The translations under genes and the position numbers were made by a program. Source: Stephanodiscus triporus (taxonomy: Eukaryota > Bacillariophyta > Thalassiosirophyceae > Thalassiosirales > Thalassiosiraceae). From it: a DNA stretch of 40,313 bases. The DNA is taken from positions 1-40,313 of the forward strand of contig JALLAZ010000049.1 of NCBI GenBank assembly GCA_036939755.1. Reading direction: 5' to 3'. The notes under the pieces were generated by a model that searched no databases, was not told the DNA's origin, and saw only the letters and a list, made by a program, of their open reading frames with translations. Shown here piece after piece: positions 21,782 through 29,349 of this stretch. The first letter of the stretch is position 1. Every line of letters starts with the position of its first letter.

Positions 21782-24307
21782 ATGCATCGTCGACGGACGT
21801 GGTCGTCGCCGGCCGCGGCGGCGGCAGCATTCGCCATCGTCATCGGCGCTCGCCATGGCGGTGGCAATGCGATGATCTCGTCGTCGTCGGCGTCGGCGTC
21901 GGCCTTCGTTTCGCCCGGGACGACGACGACGACGACGACGACTACGGGACGACCGCGACGACTCGCGACGAGGATGCCGCAGCACGCGGCCTCTACCAAG
22001 ACGACGTCGCGGTCCGGGAGTAGGATGCGCGTCATTTCCCACGCCATCGCCGTTGACGGCCCTCCCTCCTCCTCCGATGACGACGTTGACGGCCGAAGGA
22101 CGACCGGCGGCGCCGCCAAAAAGGCGACGCCGCGTCAGCCCCCCTTCTCCCTCCCCACGGCCCTCTTCCTCGCGGGACTCGCGTTCGACGCGTACGTCGA
22201 GCCTCCCCCCTCCTCGTCGCGATGGGAGCGTGGCTCGTCGGGGCTGAACGTCGCGTTCCTGTCGGGGGGATACACCCGCGGGCTGTACCGCGGCCTCATC
22301 GAGGTGACGCCGATACGCGCGTCGGACCTGCCGGACGAGGACGACGCCGCCGAGTCGCTGATGACGGGGGGCGGGGTCGACGCCGCGCTATTGGTGTCGG
22401 TCGTCGAGGGGGCGTGGACGGAGGACGTGGACATGCTCGAGAGGGAGCAGTATCACGACGGCGTGCTCGACCTCGCCGGATGCGCGCACGTTGGACGGTC
22501 GTCGACAGCGTGGGGGAACGTCGACGAGGCGAGGGCGAGGCAGAACAAGAAGAAGGGCGGGAGCGGGGCGTATCACGTCAGGTCGTCGTGGGGGAGGGGG
22601 GGACAGGCGGTGTGGGAGGACGATCCCCCTTTCTACCTGTACGTGCAGGAGCCGGAGAAGGCGAGGCTCGTATTCACCCTCTTCGACGAGGACGTCGTGG
22701 GGGGCGGGACGTCGATTGGCTCGGCGCATAGGAAATTGGTCGACCTGCTGCCGGACGTCGCCAGGAAGACCGCGAACGACGACGATTCGACGATAGCGAG
22801 GCTCAAATCCGAGGTCATCGACAGGCTAAGGAAGTCGGGGAGGTTGCAGGATGCGATATCGGTGCGGACAGATCCACAGACTGGGATCGAGGAGACCGTG
22901 ATAGACGAGGACGTCGTGATGGAAGCGATCAACGAATCGTACGGATCCGGCACCATCGCGTCGATAAAGATGACTTCGAAGCCGAGGAAGAAGGACAAGG
23001 GGGGACAGCGGGCGATCGGCATGGCCGCGGGGGCGATGATCGCTGGGCCGGCGGGGGCGGCGGTGGGGGGCATACTCGCGAGCATGTACGAGGGGGAGGT
23101 GCGGGGAAAAGTCGAGGTGGGGCTTCGATACACGCCGATCCCGCGCGTCGACCTGCGATTGTCGGACCGCAGGACGCGGTACAGGGTCAAGGGGGGCCTG
23201 CCCGGGGTGGAATGGGGCGAGCTGTACGAGAGGCACGTCGGCGGCGGCGGCGTCGTCGACGGCGACGAAGACGCCATGGCGAAACCGCCGACCGACCTCG
23301 AATTCTGCTGCTTCGTCACCCACGACGACACGGGGTGCTCGTGCGCCATTTACCGTTCCCTCGAACGCAGGCTGATATGCGTGTCATTCCGCGGAACGTG
23401 CGCGCCGAAGGACCTCGTGACCGACGCCACCATCGCCCAATCGGCATGGGTCGAGGGCGAGGACGTCGAGATTGCGAGCACGGCCAAGGTCCACGCTGGA
23501 TTTCGAAACAGCCTCAATTCCATCTCCCGAAGACTGAAGGAGCTGGTCCTGGCGGCAGTCGCGCCCGGGGAAGACCTAGCGAATTACGACCTGCTCGTCA
23601 CGGGCCATAGTCTAGGAGGGGCACTCGCCACGTGCTTCGTCGCGGACGTGGCGGAATACGGCATGGACGCAGGTAGGGGCCTGCCGCAGCTCGCGCCATC
23701 CGAGGCGTGGTGGAACGGCATCGCGTCCACGTTCCTCGCGGCGGGGAGGAAGGCGGCCTTCGGATCAGGGCCTCCGCCCCCGCCCCGTCCGAGGTCGCTC
23801 AAGATGTACAACTTCGGCAGTCCCCGCGTCGGGAACGACGCGTTTTGCGCAAAATTCGACGCCATGGTCGAGAGCGGTGCGATAAACGAGGCGTACAGGA
23901 TAGTGAACGGCCAGGACGTCGTCGCCCGCACCCCGCGAACTGTCAACGCCCTTGTCCTCGGGAACATTGGATACGATCACTGCGGCCCCACTGTGTTGAT
24001 CACGGAATCCATCGATCGCAACGACGGGGACGACAACATCCGCACGAGGGAGATGATCTGGATCGAGGGGCAGAGCGACGACGCGGCGTGTCCGGTCAGG
24101 GACGGAAGCTTCACGGACAGGGGATTCGCCGAACGCGAGATGAAGCTGTTGCAGAGCATATTCTCCGGCGAGGGGTTGAGTCATCACATGGAAGACAAGT
24201 ATTATCAAGGAATGGGCGCTAGTGCCGGCTTCGCGGCATTCGCGGGACGCGAATTGGTAACATTAGAGGAATTCAAGACGATGCAGACTAAGGATGTTAG
24301 TGCCTAG
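21782..24307 (+). CDS. Class 3 (alpha/beta-hydrolase) lipase, predicted plastid-targeted
   Basis: A single exon of 841 residues. The N-terminus has a hydrophobic signal (AAAAAAFAIVIG) followed by SASASAFVSPG, matching the diatom ASA-F plastid import motif with Phe at +1. The transit region is rich in Thr, Ser and Arg. The middle part (about residues 155-370), with FYLYVQEPEKARLVFTLFDE, looks like a C2-type beta-sandwich. A glycine-zipper-like stretch follows (AAGAMIAGPAGAAVGGILAS), which could contact membrane. The lipase domain shows VSFRGT, nucleophile Ser610 in GHSLGGA, FGSPRVGN, probable Asp712 in NGQDVVAR and His733 in YDHCG. Plastid lipases of this class (PLIPs in plants) cleave galactolipids such as MGDG; that substrate is an inference here. 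Codon use is very GC-rich. Confidence 0.85.
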   Translation: MHRRRTWSSPAAAAAAFAIVIGARHGGGNAMISSSSASASAFVSPGTTTTTTTTTGRPRRLATRMPQHAASTKTTSRSGSRMRVISHAIAVDGPPSSSDDDVDGRRTTGGAAKKATPRQPPFSLPTALFLAGLAFDAYVEPPPSSSRWERGSSGLNVAFLSGGYTRGLYRGLIEVTPIRASDLPDEDDAAESLMTGGGVDAALLVSVVEGAWTEDVDMLEREQYHDGVLDLAGCAHVGRSSTAWGNVDEARARQNKKKGGSGAYHVRSSWGRGGQAVWEDDPPFYLYVQEPEKARLVFTLFDEDVVGGGTSIGSAHRKLVDLLPDVARKTANDDDSTIARLKSEVIDRLRKSGRLQDAISVRTDPQTGIEETVIDEDVVMEAINESYGSGTIASIKMTSKPRKKDKGGQRAIGMAAGAMIAGPAGAAVGGILASMYEGEVRGKVEVGLRYTPIPRVDLRLSDRRTRYRVKGGLPGVEWGELYERHVGGGGVVDGDEDAMAKPPTDLEFCCFVTHDDTGCSCAIYRSLERRLICVSFRGTCAPKDLVTDATIAQSAWVEGEDVEIASTAKVHAGFRNSLNSISRRLKELVLAAVAPGEDLANYDLLVTGHSLGGALATCFVADVAEYGMDAGRGLPQLAPSEAWWNGIASTFLAAGRKAAFGSGPPPPPRPRSLKMYNFGSPRVGNDAFCAKFDAMVESGAINEAYRIVNGQDVVARTPRTVNALVLGNIGYDHCGPTVLITESIDRNDGDDNIRTREMIWIEGQSDDAACPVRDGSFTDRGFAEREMKLLQSIFSGEGLSHHMEDKYYQGMGASAGFAAFAGRELVTLEEFKTMQTKDVSA

Positions 24308-24491
24308 ATTGATATATGATGATTATCTTCGCAACTTCTACACCACGAGATCTATGCCGTTACTGTTTGCTTCCTACCTACATTTTACTGCCGCACGAGT
24401 CGTGACAATACGCTTTCGTTAATACAGCTCTCGCCAAGACGCACCGAGAGATGATTATTGCAACACAGAGATTTTGTTCCCCTCTTCTAAA

Positions 24492-25364
24492 TTAGTGGAA
24501 GACCCTCATAACCTGCTCGCTCACCGTCCGGCACAATGGACATTTGCGATCGTTTGCTTGGATCAATGATGCACACCCTTCGCACACACACATGTGCCGG
24601 CACGGGAGAAACAGACAAGCCTTCCTTGATTCTTTGCAGACCACGCACTCCTTACATTGATCCTCTTCATTCAACCTCATTGTCAACAGATCCCTTTCTT
24701 CCGCCAACGTAGACACCTCCAATTTGAACTGAGAAATCTGTACACTTGAAGAAGTGATAATGTTATTCAACGCAGCAGCTTCTTCGGTTTTTTTCTTGTT
24801 CTCCAATCTGAGGATGGCAATAGTATCCTCGTAGGTAGCAATGACATTTGTAACGGTAGCTTTGTAGTGAGAAATCTCGATACTTGAAGAAGCGATAATG
24901 TTATTCAACTCAGCAGCTTCTTCGGTTAACCGGGTTAGGGCAATGGCTGCGGTTGCATGATCTAAAGCAACAGATTCGTAGTCTTCTTTAATTTTTGCGA
25001 CAGTTTCTTTCAAGGCAGTCGCCTCTTGGTCTTTCCGCAGCATGGTGGCTTTGAGCTGGGCAATAATAGCCTTGAGCTGGTAAATCTCATTTTTCTTGAT
25101 GGAGAGATCAAGCTTATTCTTGATACTCGCGGCGTGAGCATGCTTGGTGGCCATTTCTTTGCTAAGCAGACCAATATCATCGGGTGGCGTTGATTCAGTC
25201 CCTGCATGTTTATTTTCAAGGTTAATGCCAAAGTTGATAATATCTCCCAAGGGTTGACGGCGAATCGGTTTCAATTTCTTAGCCTTGCGGCGCTGAACGT
25301 TATCACCGTCGTCGTCGTCATCATCATCGCTGGGAACATCGCATACGAAAACTATGTTTTCCAT
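24492..25364 (-). CDS. Coiled-coil RING-finger protein (probable E3 ubiquitin ligase)
   Basis: A single exon of 290 residues from the ATG at 25364. After an acidic Asp run and a basic patch (RRKAKKLKPIRRQPLG) comes about 150 residues of predicted coiled coil. It contains an internal repeat: EEAAELNNIIASSSIEIS and EEAAALNNIITSSSVQIS. The C-terminal C3HC4 RING has CKECVVCKES, LPCRHMCVCEGCA and CPLCRT, a type also found in IAP and MGRN proteins. RING domains recruit E2 enzymes to ubiquitylate targets; the coiled coil may allow dimerisation or target binding. Nothing shows the target. The stop is 184 bases from the lipase stop, so the two genes converge. Confidence 0.85.
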   Translation of the reverse strand: MENIVFVCDVPSDDDDDDDGDNVQRRKAKKLKPIRRQPLGDIINFGINLENKHAGTESTPPDDIGLLSKEMATKHAHAASIKNKLDLSIKKNEIYQLKAIIAQLKATMLRKDQEATALKETVAKIKEDYESVALDHATAAIALTRLTEEAAELNNIIASSSIEISHYKATVTNVIATYEDTIAILRLENKKKTEEAAALNNIITSSSVQISQFKLEVSTLAEERDLLTMRLNEEDQCKECVVCKESRKACLFLPCRHMCVCEGCASLIQANDRKCPLCRTVSEQVMRVFH

Positions 25365-25877
25365 GATGGAATTAAGATCTATGGAGAGGGATGACGTGTC
25401 AACGAAAGGACTCGAAAACCAAAGCAATCTTATAGAAGCGAGGAAGGGAACCTACCAAGAATGCCCTCCGGGCTCAGCGCAGTGGCAGCACCGTCTCCAG
25501 AGCTGGAACCGTTCCTCATTTTGTTTCTTTATGTATTACCATGAGGAAGTGAAATGTCACTTTCGAAAGTGAGGACCTTCAGTCGCACTCCTCTAAAATC
25601 AATCGTATCGTGGTCCAGCGATTATGGAGTAATTTCGCTATGGGTTAGAGAAAGTTTCTTTCCCGAATCTTCATTCCACATAAGTCATGGCATTTCAGGT
25701 GAAGTTGAGTGCACCATCTAACATCATATCATCTAATTACCTCACTGAATCTCCACAGCCTGCGCAGTCTCTCTTTCGCTCTAGAGTGTGAGGGGAGGGG
25801 GGCATAAGGCAATACAGTTGGCATACTTTTGACCCTTCTCTTCGTCGGCCGATGCTGTTGTCTCCTCGTCATGTATC
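25365..25877. other. Intergenic, no gene seen
   Basis: About 510 bases that should carry the promoter of the RING gene. Short open frames here look like chance. The sequence near 25790 has a G-rich run. Confidence 0.5.
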
Positions 25878-26063
25878 CTAGGTCAGCCGAAGCTGATGGA
25901 CTCTTCCAACCGGATCGAGGATCCCTTGTATGATTTTTGTAGCCTTGTACAAGTCGACGCTATAAGCTTCAGTGTCAGAGGAGTCCTCGGGTTCGCCCTC
26001 TTGGGCGCCATCCAGGTAGAATGTCAAGATTTTTGGAACACGCCCACTTGTTGACGAGGAAAA
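25878..26063 (-). CDS. Orphan 3'-terminal exon, unknown protein
   Basis: After an acceptor-like TTTAG (exon start 26063) a 61-codon frame runs to TAG at 25880-25878. It includes GRVPKILTFYLDGAQEGEPE and DLYKATKIIQGILDPVGRVH, with the composition of a real protein. The same frame has a stop at the acceptor itself, as expected if intron precedes it. It could be the last exon of the fasciclin gene upstream, but no connecting exon with the needed phase was found. It could also end a separate small gene. Confidence 0.4.
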   Translation of the reverse strand, partial: FSSSTSGRVPKILTFYLDGAQEGEPEDSSDTEAYSVDLYKATKIIQGILDPVGRVHQLRLT

Positions 26064-26390
26064 CTAAACATGAATATTATCCTAAAGCCATGATGAAAGT
26101 GTTTCATGAAAGAATAATGCAACGGCGAAGGTGCGACCAAGAATGCGACGAAGTAACTGGCCTAAAATTTTTGTGGGGCTGACCTATTGCATTCTTTCGT
26201 ATGCACTGAAACATTATGGTAAGAGCGCAACGTGGTCAGCGCTAGTCTTTGAGCAGTATGCTTGGAAGAGAAAGCAATTCCGATGACTGAATTTTTGTAT
26301 TATATCCCCCAAAAGTTAAAGTGGCTAATTCTCCAAGTAAAGTGTACTGCCTCTGTTGAAGGCAGAACAGAAAAATCAAGGAAGGAATTC

Positions 26391-27388
26391 TCATGCCGAC
26401 CCTGGGATTCGAACTTCCATTGTCATCATTATGATGCATGCAGAGTGAGAACATCATTACCAGTCTCTGAATGAACGAGACAAAAAGTGCACATTCAATA
26501 TAACTCACGCTGATCGGCATAACGCCACAGGATACTAGGCGAAACAAAGCCATCAACTTCGTGGATGATTCCAGTCTTAGTCGCATCTGCAAACTCAAAC
26601 GATTTGACCACCTTGGCTCCATTCAATGTCACCCCCCCATCCTCTACGTTCAAAGCGAGATACACATTAGATGAGAGAGATTATGAACACAAGGTTACTT
26701 GATATAATCAGCAATTTACCTTTCCCACCCACTCCAAAGAATCCACCTGATACAGTTCTCTCTGCTGTGATCGCACCCCCTTCGGTGATTACACCCCCTG
26801 AATTAAATAGTTGGTCTGCGTTAACAGGCTCGAGAATGACATGATACGAAGCAATCTTCTCAGAAACCTTTTAGCATGGAGTATAAGAAATGGCATTTTG
26901 TTGTTACTTTCTGGCAAAAAAACCTAAAAGATGAACCAAAGGGTAAGTAATCAGCAACCGCACCTCGACATTACGGATGTCTTCCAACTGCAATCTTTTC
27001 TTCTCGCCCAGGGCCAAAAATGCAGCCTCATTGGGGGCAAAGATGGTAAAACCAACGTCAGTGTCCTATCTTCGAATAGAGATCGGACTAGACTTAATAT
27101 TGCTGATAAAAAGTGATCTTTAGTCCGTTAATATAAAGTAATAAAACTTGAAAATAATACTTGTAAAATGAGCATAGGATAGTCAGCCTTGATTATTTTC
27201 TTCATGGCATCTCCGTTCTTGGCGCGCAGGGCGGAGCAGGACGGATAGTTCTTCGCTAGATATTCTTCCACGTCGCTGGCGCTGTTGGATATGGAGGAGG
27301 AGCGGACGACGACGCCGCGGGTGGTATAGCCGGGCGAGAAGGCCACGGCTGTGGCGACGATGGCGAGTAGGATGACGAGAGATCGCAT
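26391..27388 (-). CDS. Secreted or plastid fasciclin (FAS1) domain protein
   Basis: Exons 27388-27161, 27065-26964, 26867-26720 and 26643-26509 are joined in matching phases. A provisional last exon of 11 bases (26401-26391) gives 207 residues. The last exon was chosen only because its 107-base intron has the usual size; an acceptor at 26467-26466 would give a different short end. The FAS1 fold shows GFTIFAPNEAAFLALGEKK, KIASYHVILEP, GGVTLNGAKVVKSFEF and TGIIHEVDGFVSPSILWRYA. FAS1 domains mediate adhesion and matrix contacts. The N-terminus MRSLVILLAIVATAVAFSPG is a signal peptide with Phe after Ala, so plastid import (ASA-F-like) is possible as well as secretion. It is divergent from the selenoprotein gene. 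Confidence 0.8.
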
Positions 27389-27582
27389 GTCGGATCAAAC
27401 AACATCTACATGGGTGGCGTGAATTAGAGAGGTGTCATAAAAGAGAGCATAAATCAGGAAGGGAGCGGCTTGCTTCGTCAAGTTTACATTCACATACTCT
27501 ACATAGGAATAGATAGATACCATATCCGAAAACCACCACAACAAACCCTACCACCTGACCGGAGAGCTATTGGAAAAAAATC
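27389..27582. promoter_or_regulatory. Bidirectional promoter region, fasciclin and selenoprotein U-like genes
   Basis: Only 194 bases separate the two divergent start codons, so core promoter elements for both are probably shared. No known motif was identified with confidence. Confidence 0.5.
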
Positions 27583-28897
27583 ATGAGACTGCTCCGGTCG
27601 ATTGTGGCATCGGCCGCTGCGGTCATAGCCACCGCTTACGTTCCGCCGCACATGGAGCTGCCTCCATCCTGGGCCGATGTGGCCTTGGGAACGGTGAGGA
27701 GTCGAGCGCGATCGCGTTAACGTCGGAGTGTTGCTCCTGCTGTATTTGTTGTCGTGCGCATTAATTATTGATGGCTCCCGTATTCTCTTTTGTCTTGTCC
27801 TCCGCGCACAGCTCGCTACTCTTGAATTCAAATCCAAGGTGGCATCAGCGTTTGAAGGAGATGGTTCGTCACTAGTATCGGAAACGGCCTGCATGTCCGC
27901 GGCGGACGTAATCAGCAAGCACTCTGGCAAGAATGGATGCATTGCCTTCGCCGTTCGACGACCAGGTGAGACAGACTGCACTTGCACTACCGAAATGTTT
28001 TGACTCGGTCAATATGAAAATAAATTACGAGAATTTCACTTGTGAACTTTGACGCCCCGTTTCTCGAGTAGGATGATTTCTGTGCCGTGAGGAGGGCAAA
28101 GGTCAGTTATGTTTATCACTCTCCAGTTCATCAGCAGTCATGTTCTCCGAACTCTCAGGCCCACCGTCACCATTCAAATTCTGCGTTCTTGACTAACAGC
28201 TATTGCTGACCTTGCGGCGAGAGAAGATAAACCATTGGATGGATTTGGTATCTTTGGGGTTGTTAAGGAGGTGGGGGTCGACGACGAAGGTATTTCATTG
28301 ATCTATATTATTCTTACAGTATTTTTCTCCTGTCGATGCGCAGATAGAAGAGTACTCAATACATCAATTTACCTTCACCGTCATTCCCAGGCTTGTTTGA
28401 ATTTCAATCCAACTACTTTCCATTTCCACTTTATCGTGACGAGGAGTAAGTTTCATCGGGAAAGACCTCGTACGTTTCATGACGTTTGATTATTCTCACT
28501 AAATCGTTGTCTTCGACATAGAAAAACATTCTACAACGCCTTGGGCTTGCGTAAATTGTCCGTGAAGTTCACATCATGGAATCCATTCAAAATCGTTAGG
28601 GGAATTCGGGAAATTTTCAAAAGGACAAAGAAGAAGAACATAAGTGGTAACATGAAGGGAGAGGGAATGGTGCAAGGCGGTATAATCATTTTTGATAAAA
28701 ATGGGCAAGCACGGTATGCTTACCGGGAGGAAACTGGATTTGAGGTGAGAACAAAGTAATTCTCTATTTATGTCCAGTGTGAGTCGACTAATGTCAATCA
28801 TGATGCATCGCACATGAAAAAGGTCCCAATTGATGATATCATTAGTGCTGTCAAAGCAGTAAGACAGGAGTGTTCGGTTAGTGCAGAAGAAGAGTAG
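27583..28897 (+). CDS. Selenoprotein U-like (PRXL2/FAM213, peroxiredoxin-like) with in-frame TGA for selenocysteine
   Basis: Seven exons: 27583-27693, 27812-27965, 28072-28101 (30 bases), 28200-28289, 28391-28445, 28522-28744 and 28823-28897. All phases agree, giving 245 residues if TGA 28074-28076 is read as selenocysteine. The family is a thioredoxin-fold redox protein with a C-x-x-C or U-x-x-C centre after RRPG. Here the text is CIAFAVRRPG, then TGA, then FLCREEGKAIADLA, so residue 90 is Sec and Cys93 is its partner. Later family features follow: FEFQSNYFPFPLYRDEEKTF, FYNALGLRKLS and MVQGGIIIFDKNGQARYAYR. The N-terminus is a signal peptide (LLRSIVASAAAVIATAYVPP) that may lead to the plastid or ER. 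Reading stays family-like for 155 codons after the TGA, so a normal stop is unlikely. Confidence 0.85.
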
Positions 28898-28925
28898 ACA
28901 TTTACCTTTAGAGGATGGCCACAGC

Positions 28926-28985
28926 ATGATGACGGTAGTTTCATTTATTTTTGTTTGAAAACGTAATAATGGAACCACCTGAGAA
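28926..28985 (+). promoter_or_regulatory. Candidate SECIS element (3' UTR stem-loop)
   Basis: Starting 29 bases after the stop, ATGAC (28929-28933) is followed by a 12-base arm (28934-28945). This pairs with 28968-28979 with one A-C mismatch and one G-U wobble, and TGAG follows. This gives the ATGA / GA core and stem length expected for a eukaryotic SECIS. The apical loop lacks the usual AA right after the 5' arm, so the call is tentative. Confidence 0.4.
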
Positions 28986-29349
28986 AGCAGCAGGTCAAAT
29001 CTCTCGAAAAATAGATTATAACACAGATAAAGACTATTTTCTATATTCTTGACCTCTATTCTTATGTACGCGAACGCCAACCATGCTATCGCGTCATAAC
29101 TTGATAGCGTCCAGGCAAAGAGCAGCAGATGCAAAAAATTGGAGTGATTGAACCGGATCTCCATCATGGTAGGACTTAAGCCTCGTGTATGTGCAACGAA
29201 GTCTTTTGTCGTTTTAGCCTAAAGTTAAATTTCTATTGCTACCGTCTCCTCATAAAAATTATGTTCACTCCACTCTCTATTATGTCATGTGGACCTCACG
29301 AGACTGACATCACTTTAAGCAGTAACATCGTTCCTCCGTCGCAACTCCG
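28986..29349. other. Intergenic between two convergent genes
   Basis: No gene seen. It should contain the 3' ends of the selenoprotein transcript and of the WW/DNRLRE gene. A second, more canonical SECIS was looked for by eye and not found. Confidence 0.5.

Noticed and set aside
26402..26470. tRNA-like sequence on the minus strand with a B-box (AGTTCGAATCC)
   Set aside because: The T-stem does not pair, no matching 5' acceptor strand (GCCGACC) exists upstream, and no A-box is clear. It lies in or near the fasciclin terminal intron.
28574..29167. Minus-strand open frame over the selenoprotein 3' region
   Set aside because: Mostly antisense to exons 6 and 7 of the selenoprotein gene, and no domain is seen.
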